Below the pieces are notes generated by a model that had not been told where the DNA came from, searched no databases, and saw nothing but the letters and a program-made list of their open reading frames with translations. A program made the translations under genes and the position numbers. DNA of 42,762 nucleotides from Sulfurimonas sp. (GTDB lineage Bacteria; Campylobacterota; Campylobacteria; Campylobacterales; Sulfurimonadaceae): positions 1-42,762 of the forward strand of contig JAABQD010000019.1 in the NCBI GenBank assembly GCA_011391635.1, read 5' to 3'. Positions 8,901 to 17,461 of this stretch are shown here, one piece after another; the stretch's first letter is position 1; each line of letters opens with the position of its first letter.

Positions 8901-11678
8901 TCCATCTATATGCCTTATGTTTCGCCTAATCTTGTAGATATTTTTGGTTTGCAGCCACAAGATATTGCAGATGATGCGTCGTCCTTAATGGCATTAACAC
9001 ACCCCGATGATGCCGAGCGAGTTGAAAATTCTATTGCCGATTCAGCACGCACTATGAGTATCTGGCATGAAGAGTACAGAATCAACCATCCGCTCAAAGG
9101 TGAAAGATGGATGGAAAGCAATACTAAACCGGAACTTCATCATGAAGATGGGATTATCTGGTATGGGTATATTCACGACATTACCGAGCGTAAAGTTCAA
9201 GAAGAGGCATTAGCACTAAAAGAGCGTGAATTCCGCACACTTGTTGAAAACCTGCCAGACAATGTCATTCGCTACAATAGTGCATGTCAGGCTACCTATG
9301 TCAGTCCGAGGATGGAACGGGTAATCGGTCTTGACAATGTAACTCAGATGATTGGTAAAACACCTCTAGAAGTATCTGCGATAGATTCTTTGCCAACAAA
9401 GTATTATCAACAAACCATTAAGCAGGTTCTAGCTTCAGGCGAAATGGCTGAGATTGAGATTGAAGTGCCTGTGCCATCAGGAGAGAAGCAAATCCACACT
9501 ATCCGCTTTGTAGCTGAGCATAATCAAGAAGGTGAGATATACAGCGTACTTGCTATAGGAACTGATATGACTGAGCGTAAGCGTTTTGAAGTAGAGCTTC
9601 AGGCTAAAACAACTCTCCTCCACGCCATCCTAGAGAGCTCTCCAGGGGTCATTACATTTGCACTTGATAAAAACTACCGCTATATAGCCTTTGACTCCAA
9701 ACATGCCCATGTGATGCAGTCAATATTTAACAAAGAGATTAGTATCGGAATGAATATGTTTGAAGTTATAAATTCCGCTACCGATAGAGATATTGCAAAA
9801 CGGAGCTTTGATAGAGCTTTAAGTGGAGAAAGCTTCACATCTGAAGAGGAGTATGGTGACGAGCGTCTCTCCCGTAATCACTGGCAAATTTTCTATGCCC
9901 CTATCCGCTCAGAGAGTGGTGAAATTATGGGACTTACCTGCTTTAATATAGATATCACTGAACGAAAAGAACTAGAAATTCTTTTAGAAAAAGAGCGTAA
10001 ATTCTTAACCGATGCACAACGCGTTGCACATACAGGTAGTTGGTATCTCGATATACCAAACGGTGTTCTATCATGGTCTGATGAAACCTATAGAATATTC
10101 GAGCTTGATAAAGAGAATATAGATGATTTACACAAAACATTTTACGAGTCTGTTCATCCTGATGATAGAGAGATGGTAAATGCACCCTATTTAGAATCTT
10201 TAAAGACAGGAATTCCTTACGAGATAGAACACAGAATTGTTATGAGTGATGGCAGAATCAAATATGTTATCGAAAGATGCGAACATGCATATGATAGAGA
10301 CAGAAAACCTCTCTACTCAATAGGAACTATACAAGATATTACAGAGCATAAACTACTGGAAAAAGAGGTTGAAGATTCATATAATTTCCTTAACAATCTT
10401 GTTGACTCCATCCCTGATCCTATTTTTGTAAAAGATAGAGAACATCGATGGATACTGCTCAATAAAGCCAACATCGCTCTCACTGGCATAGACCATAAGA
10501 CGCTCATTGGAAAATCTGATTATGACATATTTCCACAAGAGCAAGCCAATATTTTTTGGGAGAAGGATGAACTTGTCTTTAACTCAGGAGAGGTAAATAT
10601 CAACGAAGAGTATTTTACCTCTGCTGATGGAGTTACACACACTATCGAGACTGTAAAATCAACATTTCTCTCCACAAATGGAGAGAAATATTTGGTCGGA
10701 ATCATTCGTGATATCACGAAACGAAAACAAGCAGAAGATACCATTAAAGCTTTAAATGAAACTCTTGAAATCAAAGTACAAGAGAGAACTGCCGACCTTC
10801 AAAAAGCTCTAGAATTTAAAGAAGGGGTTATCAATGCTATTCCTGATCTCATGTTTGAAGTCGATAGCAAAGGAACATATCTAAATGTCTGGGCAACAAA
10901 CACTGAGTTACTCGCTGCTCAAAAGAAACTGCTTCTTGGGCGTACATTTTATGATGTTTTATCAGCTAAAGCGGCTGAGACCACATTCGCAGCAATCCAA
11001 GAAGCCAATGCAAAAAAACTCTCTTTTGGCAAGGTAATTAAGATAGACTTACCTCAAGGTGAACGCTGGTTTGAGCTTTCTGTCTCTAAAAAAGGTTTCG
11101 GAGAAACATTTATAATTATCTCACGCGATATTACAGAACGCAAAACAACAGAAGCAACCATTCAAGAGCTCAATACTAATCTCGAAAAACGAGTCATCGA
11201 ACGAACAGAGGAGTTGCAAAAAGCACTTGAATTCAACGAAGATATTATCAATGCTATTCCTGATTTACTCTTTGAAATAGCTCCTGATGGAACATATCTT
11301 GGCATGTGGACACGGGATAAAGAACTTCTTATTGCACAAAAAGAGTTCTTACTTGGAAAAAATATTCGTGATGTTTTACCAAGAGAAGCCGTTGCTGTTT
11401 CTTTCAAAACGATGGAAGAAGTGGAATGCAATGGCTCATCTATTGGAAATGTATATAAACTCGATCTTCCTGATGGGACGCACTGGTTTGAGCTTTCTAT
11501 GACTAAAAAAGAGTCTGATGGTACCTATCTGGCTCTCGCTCGTGATATAACCGAACGCAAACTCGCACAAGAAGAAGTTCAAAAACTCAATAACACACTC
11601 GAAAAACGAGTCATTGAACATGCTGCACAACTAGATGAAGTAATGGCAACACTGGGTAAAAATAAGAGTAAAAAGTAA
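5943..11678 (+). CDS. Giant sensor histidine kinase: N-terminal kinase core, ~12 C-terminal PAS domains
   Basis: A 1911-residue soluble protein. A short coiled-coil region is followed by a dimerisation/phosphoacceptor segment with IAHQWKQPLNAI (His ~108) and a HATPase_c domain (~175-320) with N-box NLILNAKNAL, DNAGG and SSGVGLYMTKKI. The order then inverts the usual plan: from ~345 to ~1880 about twelve PAS/PAC units follow, counted by their DITERK-type ends, and the protein finishes in a coiled coil with no second kinase or receiver. The last two PAS units (nt ~10790-11150 and ~11190-11560) are near duplicates, each preceded by a similar helix (VQERTADLQKALEF / VIERTEELQKALEF). It follows a response regulator by 21 bases. 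Signals sensed are unknown; soluble PAS arrays often sense redox state, gases or small ligands. Confidence 0.9.
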   Translation: MMKTNNSELSLREHAKSIVSTKKKHTSEHLKTLSLEEIQAWIEELETDKIELEMQNEYLKQTQIDPNNTKESKEYEKELISNSEAQNKMLFLQSKYASMGETVGNIAHQWKQPLNAISSIQNSIKATLLFKGEMEKEKLLDSVETSFKLLQHLGETIDTFYGFLSQRNSSNSSFVLSNELETIRKITEYSFQNSNIQLIYNLQVNPTVQGNPNEFTHAMLNLILNAKNALDDSKPVSPMISIQVLGEEERCTIIVSDNAGGISLEPIESIFEWHRSSKEDSSGVGLYMTKKIIEERFGGTIQVENKNKGACFTLTLPYVAHEKQLIPYEIDTKPSLEQIKQLSKKIVELEELEKTLKKWADIFAHAKWAITIRIKTSKTFEMTNPAFHALYGYTQEELKTVEVADLFAPESLDILQKMHKEAFENGYAVIEAIHKRKDGSYFPVSIELIVIKDEQGEVLYHIANIWDLTEKKKFEERLKLKKFAIDNIKEAVFLADEHGNIAYVNDEACRSLDYSNEELLHMNVTDIDPNWPKERWPEFWNILKQEKSSLVEVMHRRKDGSLFPSEVRANYFEYNGVGYNLGLCRDITEQKAAQKELLLLGMALNNTTEAIYIMINADIVQVNDGACNMLGYTHEELTSMSILDIDPHITKEEVEAIILEGVQNKNVRFERQHKTKNGHLIDVEIVGTHFEYDEITYSFSSVRDISEQKKAREELLLKEFALDKINEAVYLIDKDAMFHYVNEGACSALGYSKEELLTMGVMDIDSSTSIEFWTTHWQNIKKYKSDLVLSYHQRKDGMIFPIEVSANYFEYNGKEYNLAVARNITERIRLEKQKDNERMRLFFERQLVGMAITSPQQGWLHANEKLQQMLGYTHEELTQLTWAELTYPEDLAEDVEQFEKLLRAEIEDYMLEKRFIRKDGTLVYTNLSLSCVRNDDKSVHYVLALLEDISERKAQEKALIQKEQQLRALADSSPGMMGSFHMRADGSIYMPYVSPNLVDIFGLQPQDIADDASSLMALTHPDDAERVENSIADSARTMSIWHEEYRINHPLKGERWMESNTKPELHHEDGIIWYGYIHDITERKVQEEALALKEREFRTLVENLPDNVIRYNSACQATYVSPRMERVIGLDNVTQMIGKTPLEVSAIDSLPTKYYQQTIKQVLASGEMAEIEIEVPVPSGEKQIHTIRFVAEHNQEGEIYSVLAIGTDMTERKRFEVELQAKTTLLHAILESSPGVITFALDKNYRYIAFDSKHAHVMQSIFNKEISIGMNMFEVINSATDRDIAKRSFDRALSGESFTSEEEYGDERLSRNHWQIFYAPIRSESGEIMGLTCFNIDITERKELEILLEKERKFLTDAQRVAHTGSWYLDIPNGVLSWSDETYRIFELDKENIDDLHKTFYESVHPDDREMVNAPYLESLKTGIPYEIEHRIVMSDGRIKYVIERCEHAYDRDRKPLYSIGTIQDITEHKLLEKEVEDSYNFLNNLVDSIPDPIFVKDREHRWILLNKANIALTGIDHKTLIGKSDYDIFPQEQANIFWEKDELVFNSGEVNINEEYFTSADGVTHTIETVKSTFLSTNGEKYLVGIIRDITKRKQAEDTIKALNETLEIKVQERTADLQKALEFKEGVINAIPDLMFEVDSKGTYLNVWATNTELLAAQKKLLLGRTFYDVLSAKAAETTFAAIQEANAKKLSFGKVIKIDLPQGERWFELSVSKKGFGETFIIISRDITERKTTEATIQELNTNLEKRVIERTEELQKALEFNEDIINAIPDLLFEIAPDGTYLGMWTRDKELLIAQKEFLLGKNIRDVLPREAVAVSFKTMEEVECNGSSIGNVYKLDLPDGTHWFELSMTKKESDGTYLALARDITERKLAQEEVQKLNNTLEKRVIEHAAQLDEVMATLGKNKSKK
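11299..11311 (-). repeat. Dispersed 13-mer, copy in the giant kinase gene (12/13)
   Basis: TTGGCATGTGGAC, in the last PAS unit. The duplicated PAS unit before it reads TAAATGTCTGGGC at the equivalent place and so lacks the motif. Confidence 0.65.
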
Positions 11679-11701
11679 GAAATGCAGAAGATTATACAGT
11701 C

Positions 11702-11716
11702 TGGTGCATTGCACCA
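11702..11716. repeat. 15-bp perfect palindrome between convergent genes
   Basis: TGGTGCA-T-TGCACCA lies in the 57-base gap between the convergent kinase and chemoreceptor genes. The one-base centre is too tight for an ordinary terminator loop and no T-run follows, so it may be a protein-binding site or have no function. Confidence 0.3.
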
Positions 11717-11735
11717 CGACTGAGAAAAACTCTAA

Positions 11736-13151
11736 TTAACGATGTGCCAATGTATTGAGTAGGTTTGAGAGTTCAAGACTCGATTTTTCCATGACTTGAA
11801 AATTTTCAATAATCTTTTGTGCATTTTGTTGTTCAAAAACAGCACCTGACTGAACATACTCAAAATTTCTTCTCGCATGGTCATGAATAGATTTATGCTC
11901 TATTTGAAGCTGTGGATATTCTGGATAGTTTCCAAATCTCTCTTTGGCTTCCTCTTCGTACCATTTGTTAAAACGACAATCTGAATTTGTAGGTACCTCT
12001 TTATCTCTATCATTACGCATCACAGTAGAGTATGTTAAAGATTTAAAAATAGAGTGGTCAATTTTTACAAGAGATATGAGAAAAACATTTGTAAGGATAT
12101 CTGCATCATGTGCTGTTTGTTTCGCATCACTATTAAACAGTTTCAGCGTAGAAGAAAAATTGTTCATATACTCAATAGAGTCATTAGCCAATTTAAGCAT
12201 ATTTTCCGATTCATCTTGCATTCCAGTCGTTTCTTGTTGGAGTGTTGCAAGAGTTATAGAAATTTCTGATGTAGCTTTTGTAGTTCTCTCCGCCAATTTT
12301 CTCACTTCATCCGCAACAACTGCAAATCCTCGTCCATGTTCTCCTGCACGAGCAGCTTCTATTGCAGCGTTAAGTGCCAGAAGATTAGTCTGGTCTGCAA
12401 TATCTTTGATAAGCTCAGCGATAGATGAAATCTCTTGAGATTGTTGACTTAAACTATTTACTCCCTCGGATGTTTTTGTAATACTATCATTCAACTCTAC
12501 AAAATTTCTATTTACATTCTCCACTGAAGTAAGAGTCTCCAGTGACAATTTTGCAGTTTTATTGGAAGAGTCAGCGATTTTTTTCATTAGCTCACTTCCT
12601 TGCTCAACATCTTGTTTAATATCGAGCATACCGCCATTTGTTCCACCTCCAAGACCATCAAAAGCTTTTCCTAATCGACCTTGTGCTTCCATGATTTTAC
12701 CAGCAACAATACCTTTAAGTGCATCATTGAGCGGTGCAATTGCATCCTTGAAGCTTCCTTTGAGACCTTTATCAAAAATAACTGCATTAGGACTCCCTTC
12801 ACTTGCAAAATGTATTGAGGTAAGTGTGTCACGAATAAATGTTTCAACTTGATCCACCAAATTATTATACCCCCATGCAATGTCAAAGTATTTTGAGTCC
12901 AAAGGTATATTTGTAACCCTCTGCTCCAATCTTCCAAGACCGGCACTCTTGACAATACTATTCATCTGTGCAAGAAGTTCATCGTCTTTGCTGTTGTGAT
13001 TATTTGGAAGAAAAACACCAAAGACAAAGAGCATAAATATTGTAAATGCTACAGTAAAAGAGTAGAAAAATCCTATATAAAAAGCAGTTATAATCGCCAC
13101 TGTAAGAAAATAGAGTATTTGTTTATTTTTGAAAATTAATGATAAGCTCAT
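11736..13151 (-). CDS. Methyl-accepting chemotaxis protein with C-terminal zinc-binding (CZB) domain, CetA-like
   Basis: A 471-residue receptor. Two adjacent N-terminal hydrophobic segments (~8-48) leave no periplasmic ligand domain. The cytoplasmic signalling hairpin contains the near-invariant tip [18 protein letters not shown] and [16 protein letters not shown]. The C-terminal ~85 residues match a CZB domain: KIDH, then DCRF-KWY, then EHKSIHDHA supply the expected His/Cys/His zinc ligands. The start is supported by AAGGAG 11 bases upstream and overlaps the end of the PAS gene by 29 bases. Such membrane receptors without a sensor domain take signals from a separate PAS protein, as in the CetA/CetB energy-taxis pair of Campylobacter jejuni. 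The CZB domain could add zinc or oxidant input. The cetA name is analogy. Confidence 0.92.
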   Translation of the reverse strand: MSLSLIFKNKQILYFLTVAIITAFYIGFFYSFTVAFTIFMLFVFGVFLPNNHNSKDDELLAQMNSIVKSAGLGRLEQRVTNIPLDSKYFDIAWGYNNLVDQVETFIRDTLTSIHFASEGSPNAVIFDKGLKGSFKDAIAPLNDALKGIVAGKIMEAQGRLGKAFDGLGGGTNGGMLDIKQDVEQGSELMKKIADSSNKTAKLSLETLTSVENVNRNFVELNDSITKTSEGVNSLSQQSQEISSIAELIKDIADQTNLLALNAAIEAARAGEHGRGFAVVADEVRKLAERTTKATSEISITLATLQQETTGMQDESENMLKLANDSIEYMNNFSSTLKLFNSDAKQTAHDADILTNVFLISLVKIDHSIFKSLTYSTVMRNDRDKEVPTNSDCRFNKWYEEEAKERFGNYPEYPQLQIEHKSIHDHARRNFEYVQSGAVFEQQNAQKIIENFQVMEKSSLELSNLLNTLAHR

Positions 13152-13608
13152 CGTAAGAGACTCCTTGTTTTTTCAATATATCTTCGAGTAGTTGTTCGGA
13201 CGCGTTAACACCGCCTTGTTTTTCAGCTTTTAGCAAATCTGCATATATGACTTCAATTGTTTGTATTGCTCTGTCATTTGGTTTACGACGAACAGAGTAA
13301 TACCCTATAATATTACCTCTGGCATCAAAAGATGGTGTAACATTTGCAAAAACCCAATAATAATCCCCATTTTTGCATTGATTCTTTACATAAGCATTGA
13401 TAGATTGTTTATTTTGAACTCTTTTCCAAAGAAGTTTAAAAACAACGGAAGGCATATCTTTGTGCCTCAATATATTGTGTGGAGCGTTCAACAACTCCTT
13501 TTCTGGGTACCCTGACATTTTTATGAATGTTTCATTTCCATAAGTGATATGACCTTTAATGTCTGTTTTAGAAACAATAAAGTCATTCTCTTGCATTACT
13601 ATTTGCAT
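13123..13608 (-). CDS. PAS-domain redox/energy-taxis sensor, CetB/Aer-like
   Basis: A single PAS domain (~10-115) of the Aer/CetB class: [25 protein letters not shown], then the [11 protein letters not shown] segment typical of FAD-binding Aer PAS domains, then [16 protein letters not shown] and GYYSVRRKP, followed by a helical tail. I place the start at 13608 because the ATG there has AAGGGA just upstream; the in-frame ATG at 13713 would add 35 residues unlike the family. The gene overlaps the chemoreceptor downstream by 29 bases, so the two are translationally coupled. It probably senses respiratory or redox state through a flavin and passes it to the receptor. The FAD is inferred from family resemblance. 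Confidence 0.88.
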   Translation of the reverse strand: MQIVMQENDFIVSKTDIKGHITYGNETFIKMSGYPEKELLNAPHNILRHKDMPSVVFKLLWKRVQNKQSINAYVKNQCKNGDYYWVFANVTPSFDARGNIIGYYSVRRKPNDRAIQTIEVIYADLLKAEKQGGVNASEQLLEDILKKQGVSYDELIINFQK

Positions 13609-13758
13609 AATTTCATCCCTTTTGATAACTTTTCGAATCAAGAGTTTACACAAAAGGAAGTTCCATAATGGTTCCAAGAAAAGTGTTAAGAAAACTTCAA
13701 AATCAAATTTCACTACGCCAATTCTAAACTCTAAGTTTCATTTGCTAAAATTATCTTC

Positions 13759-14178
13759 ATGATTGAATTAGATAACAGAACCTCACTTACCATTGACGAG
13801 CCATTTTTAAATGCGATAGCCGATAAGTTTACCGATAAAGAGATAGAACTCATCATCACTTCAAATGAAGAGATACGCCAAATCAATAAAGAACATAGAA
13901 ATATCGATAAAGATACGGATGTACTTAGTTTTCCTTATGTCGCTATGCCGATGGCACCGCTTGGAAGTATTGTCATTTCATCTTGGCATGTGGAATCAAA
14001 GGCCAAAGAGTTTGGTCACACTTCAAATGATGAGTTAGCACTTCTTTTTATTCATGGACTTTTACATCTGCTTGGGTATGACCATGAAGTGGATGGTGGT
14101 GAAATGAGAGAAAAAGAGGCTCTGCTGATAGAAGAGTTCTCTTTACCAAAGAGTCTTATCATTCGAACGCAAGGATAA
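13759..14178 (+). CDS. ybeY: Endoribonuclease YbeY (16S rRNA maturation)
   Basis: A 139-residue metal-dependent endoribonuclease used in 16S rRNA 3'-end maturation and ribosome quality control. The signature HGLLHLLGYDHE supplies the three zinc-binding His residues, and TDVLSFPY matches the family's conserved core. Length is normal. It stands alone on the plus strand, ending 3 bases before the convergent mrdA stop. A perfect copy of the dispersed 13-mer lies inside it at 13983-13995 and encodes part of SSWHVES. Confidence 0.95.
   Translation: MIELDNRTSLTIDEPFLNAIADKFTDKEIELIITSNEEIRQINKEHRNIDKDTDVLSFPYVAMPMAPLGSIVISSWHVESKAKEFGHTSNDELALLFIHGLLHLLGYDHEVDGGEMREKEALLIEEFSLPKSLIIRTQG
13983..13995 (-). 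repeat. Dispersed 13-mer, perfect copy in ybeY
   Basis: TTGGCATGTGGAA, exact over all 13 bases. Confidence 0.75.
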
Positions 14179-14181
14179 AAA

Positions 14182-15972
14182 CTACTCTTTCGTGATATAT
14201 CCTAATTCGAGCAATTTATCATAAACTTTTGAAACAATTTCCCCAGAAGCTGCACCTCCGTGTCCACCATGTTCTACGAGAACCAAAACGACATATTGTG
14301 GTTTATTGTAAGGTCCATAAGTGGTAAACCATGCATGAGAACGACTATAATACTCCATATCATGCTCTGCTTTTCGTTTTTTCTCTTCCTGTCCAATCGC
14401 TATAACTTGTGCCGTTCCTGTTTTCCCAGCAATTTTTACTTTTGAATTGACATAATGAAGTGCTGTTCCTCCTGGTTCATTACACACTTCATACATTGCT
14501 TGTTGGACAAGTGGAAGTTTCTTTTTCTCTTCTTGAGTTAAAATATCTTCGGGTTGTGGTGTATAAGGTTTATCACCCACCATTTTAGCAATATGAGGTG
14601 TTGGAAGCTTTCCGGTTGCCATGAGTGCTGTATATCGAGCCATTTGGATTGGAGTTATCAAAAAATCCCCCTGACCAATAGAAGTATTGACAGTCTCTCC
14701 AAGTGTCCATGGTTTGTTGTATTTTCTTTTTTTCCACTCTCTTGATGGCACAATACCAATAAATTCATTGGGTAAATCGATATTTGTTACCCTGCCAAGA
14801 CCAAATCGCATGAGTCCTTCACTCATTTTTTCATTCCCTACAATGAGACTTCCTTTATAAAAATAATCATCACAGCTCTCTCGAATCGCTTTGACAATAC
14901 TTGTACCTCCATGACCACCTTGCTGTTTCCAACATCTAAATATTCTGTTTCCAAGTGGCATCTCACTCGTACAATTGACACTCCAAAACTCACTCAGTTT
15001 TGTTGTGATATAGACAAGCCCAAGTCCTGTCTTTATCGTCGAACCTGGAGGGTATAAGCCATTGATTAGTTTATTTGTAAATGGCTTATCTAGGCTTGTT
15101 GAGAGATCATTCCACATATCATACGTTATACCTGAGACAAAAGTATTGAGGTCATACTCTGGAAAACTACTCGCTGAGAGAATAGAACCATCTACATTCA
15201 TAACAATGACCGCACCTGCTTGATCTGCAAAAAGGGTAGAAATATACTTCTGAAGTTCTATATCTACATTGAGTGTAAGTTTTTTGTCTTCATCTGCACC
15301 CTTATAAGAAATCTCTTCTATCTCTTGATTGTTTGCATTGACTTTTATCTCTCTGTATCCAGATTCTCCTTGCAAAAATTCATTATATTGCTTCTCAATT
15401 CCTGTTTTTCCTGTGTAGCCTATAAGTTCCAATAATTCATTATTTTCTACATCTTTTTTGTTTGCACGAGATACATATCCGATAATATGTGACCCGACTC
15501 CTCCATAGGGATAGTATCTCTTCGGTGCTGGAATAATTTGCAAATTTTTTCTTAAATTGAGAACTGAATAGACTGGGACAATCTCTTCATAAGAGATAAA
15601 TGGCACAATATCTATATAACTATGATTATAAAAAGAGTCTTTTTTCTTATAATTTTTTATCAAATCTTTCACATTCAAATTTGGAAGGAGTGCGGTGAGT
15701 GATGCTATCTCCTCTTCAAATATTTTAATATTTTTTTCTTGTAATAAATGCGGTTTGAGAAGAATCGTAAAGCCTAGTTTATTGATAGCGATAGGTTTAT
15801 TGTTTATATCCACTATTTCACCACGAACAGGTGCTATTTTTTCAGTTTTTACAGTGTTATCACGTGAAAGTTTAGAGTAGTAGTGATTTGATTCTACCGC
15901 CAAAAAAAAGAGTCGTACAATCAGAGCTAACCAGATAGATACAAAAAGAGTCAATATCAACTTTACTTTCAT
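14182..15972 (-). CDS. mrdA: Penicillin-binding protein 2 (peptidoglycan transpeptidase)
   Basis: A 596-residue class B PBP that cross-links peptidoglycan during lateral growth. It has one N-terminal membrane anchor (~5-26), a dimerisation domain, and a transpeptidase domain with active-site Ser in PPGSTIK (~310), an SxD motif in RESCDDYFY and the KTGTAQV motif (~516). Length is normal for the family. It is last in a long minus-strand operon and overlaps the MreD-like gene by 4 bases (ATGA). That pairing fits the mreD-mrdA rod-shape arrangement in many bacteria. Confidence 0.95.
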   Translation of the reverse strand: MKVKLILTLFVSIWLALIVRLFFLAVESNHYYSKLSRDNTVKTEKIAPVRGEIVDINNKPIAINKLGFTILLKPHLLQEKNIKIFEEEIASLTALLPNLNVKDLIKNYKKKDSFYNHSYIDIVPFISYEEIVPVYSVLNLRKNLQIIPAPKRYYPYGGVGSHIIGYVSRANKKDVENNELLELIGYTGKTGIEKQYNEFLQGESGYREIKVNANNQEIEEISYKGADEDKKLTLNVDIELQKYISTLFADQAGAVIVMNVDGSILSASSFPEYDLNTFVSGITYDMWNDLSTSLDKPFTNKLINGLYPPGSTIKTGLGLVYITTKLSEFWSVNCTSEMPLGNRIFRCWKQQGGHGGTSIVKAIRESCDDYFYKGSLIVGNEKMSEGLMRFGLGRVTNIDLPNEFIGIVPSREWKKRKYNKPWTLGETVNTSIGQGDFLITPIQMARYTALMATGKLPTPHIAKMVGDKPYTPQPEDILTQEEKKKLPLVQQAMYEVCNEPGGTALHYVNSKVKIAGKTGTAQVIAIGQEEKKRKAEHDMEYYSRSHAWFTTYGPYNKPQYVVLVLVEHGGHGGAASGEIVSKVYDKLLELGYITKE

Positions 15973-16424
15973 AAAATGCTCACTATTAAAAATTCAACGA
16001 CTATATAGTAGATTGTATAATAACTAATGGATGGAAGAGATAACAAAAATACTTTCGATAAAATCGCATTAAAAAGAAAAAATCCAAGATAGGCTAGGAG
16101 TACATAGGAAATATTGATACACCAATAGCAATTCATGCTTTGTATAATCTTTGGCATAATAAATTTATAAGCGATGGCAAAATAGATAATGGATGTAAAA
16201 AGTATATAGCCCTTGTCCGCTTCAAAAATAATCAAACATAAAGAGACAACAAATGCCAATGTAACATCCTCTTTATGAAGTGCACGAACAAAAAGAACAA
16301 ACAAAACAGCAAAAAGTGGTGGCAAAAAAAGATATATACTACTGAGACTCTCATAAAGTATGAAAATCACAACATATATAAAAGATGGTGTTAAAGATTT
16401 TTTATAAGTGCTATTTCGTTGCAT
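15969..16424 (-). CDS. mreD: MreD-like rod-shape membrane protein
   Basis: A 151-residue, strongly hydrophobic protein with about four to five membrane segments and few charged loops. Sequence alone is weakly diagnostic. Position directly before mrdA with a 4-base overlap, and the size, are those of MreD, a partner of the MreB/PBP2 elongation machinery. The start overlaps the upstream acetyltransferase by 34 bases and no strong ribosome-binding site is seen, so translational coupling is likely. It could instead be an unrelated small membrane protein. Confidence 0.65.
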   Translation of the reverse strand: MQRNSTYKKSLTPSFIYVVIFILYESLSSIYLFLPPLFAVLFVLFVRALHKEDVTLAFVVSLCLIIFEADKGYILFTSIIYFAIAYKFIMPKIIQSMNCYWCINISYVLLAYLGFFLFNAILSKVFLLSLPSISYYTIYYIVVEFLIVSIL

Positions 16425-16852
16425 ACAGGAAAGTGTTTACATTTAATACAGTCAGCCCAGATTTTATGCTCTGGCAAAGACTCTTTTGGAATTTCTACAA
16501 AACCTAATCGTTCAAAAAATGATTGTTTATATGTTAAACTCAATATTTTTTGAAGCCCCAAAACGAACGCCTCTTCGAGAGCTTTATTGACCAAAGTCTC
16601 TCCTATTTTTTCTCCTCTATAGCTCTCTTTTACTATCAATGAGCGTATCTCCGCCAATGAAGCTGTGTGAATATGCAAAGCACAAAAACCAACTAACTCA
16701 TTCTGATCATATGCAAGTGTATAAGAGCGAATATTTGTAGCAATCTCATCAGCAGAACGCATTAAAATAATACCAGCTTCCACTTCAGGTTCAACGAGTT
16801 CTTGCATTTTTTGGATATCGCAGAGTTTCGCTTTTTTATACTCAATCTTCAT
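16391..16852 (-). CDS. GNAT N-acetyltransferase, short ArgA-like (probable N-acetylglutamate synthase)
   Basis: A ~153-residue GNAT enzyme. The acetyl-CoA loop region is seen as SLIVKESYRGEKIGETLVNKALEEA, followed by FFERLGFVEI. The C-terminus carries CIKCKHFPVC, a Cys cluster I associate with the short ArgA-like enzymes of this phylum that acetylate glutamate at the first step of arginine synthesis. I place the start at 16852 (MKIEYKK), 11 bases inside the end of ysxC and preceded by AAGAAG; an in-frame ATG at 16876 gives a larger overlap. It lies inside an envelope operon with no other arginine gene, so the substrate is not certain. Confidence 0.75.
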   Translation of the reverse strand: MKIEYKKAKLCDIQKMQELVEPEVEAGIILMRSADEIATNIRSYTLAYDQNELVGFCALHIHTASLAEIRSLIVKESYRGEKIGETLVNKALEEAFVLGLQKILSLTYKQSFFERLGFVEIPKESLPEHKIWADCIKCKHFPVCNEIALIKNL

Positions 16853-17459
16853 TACTATCTTCTTGTAAAATATCATAAATTATTTGCAGAGCTTTATTCA
16901 AACCCTTTTTTTTAGAACTTGAAACCATTATGGCATGTGGAAACTCTCTTTTGAGTGCATTTTGTTCTTTTTGGTTGAGTTTATCTATTTTTGTAAACAT
17001 CTGAATGATATATTGATTCTCTCGTACATTTTCAAGTAAAAAATCATTTACAGAAGCATCAATTTCCAAATCAGGGTGTCTTGAATCTATCAAATGAATA
17101 AAAATTTTAATCTGTTCTCTTTGTTGTATATACCCTGTGAGATTATTTTCCCACTCATATTTCATAGATTTTGCAACTTTTGCATACCCAAATCCAGGTA
17201 AATCAACAAACTTTGCCATGCTTTTTTTTTCATTTTCTCTATCAATAAATGTTACATCAAAATAGTTGATAAGTCTTGTTTTTCCAGGTGTTGAAGAGAC
17301 TTTTGCTAAGTTTTTATGATTTGTAAGAGCATTGAGTAAGGAACTTTTTCCTACATTTGACCTTGCCATAAATACGACTTCATTTTGCAAAGAGGAGTCT
17401 GGTGCTTTATACACATTTGGAGCAGAAGTGACAAATTTTGCATCGACTATTTCTACCAT
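16842..17459 (-). CDS. ysxC: Ribosome-biogenesis GTPase YsxC/EngB
   Basis: A 205-residue GTPase required for large ribosomal subunit assembly. Walker A is ARSNVGKSSLLNAL, G3 is DLPGFGYA and G4 is TKIDKLNQKEQ; these with the NYFD region are the EngB pattern. Length is normal. It follows lptA by 2 bases in the operon. A 12/13 copy of the dispersed 13-mer lies at 16930-16942. Confidence 0.95.
   Translation of the reverse strand: MVEIVDAKFVTSAPNVYKAPDSSLQNEVVFMARSNVGKSSLLNALTNHKNLAKVSSTPGKTRLINYFDVTFIDRENEKKSMAKFVDLPGFGYAKVAKSMKYEWENNLTGYIQQREQIKIFIHLIDSRHPDLEIDASVNDFLLENVRENQYIIQMFTKIDKLNQKEQNALKREFPHAIMVSSSKKKGLNKALQIIYDILQEDSNED
16930..16942 (-). repeat. Dispersed 13-mer, copy in ysxC (12/13)
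   Basis: ATGGCATGTGGAA. Confidence 0.7.
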
Positions 17460-17461
17460 AA

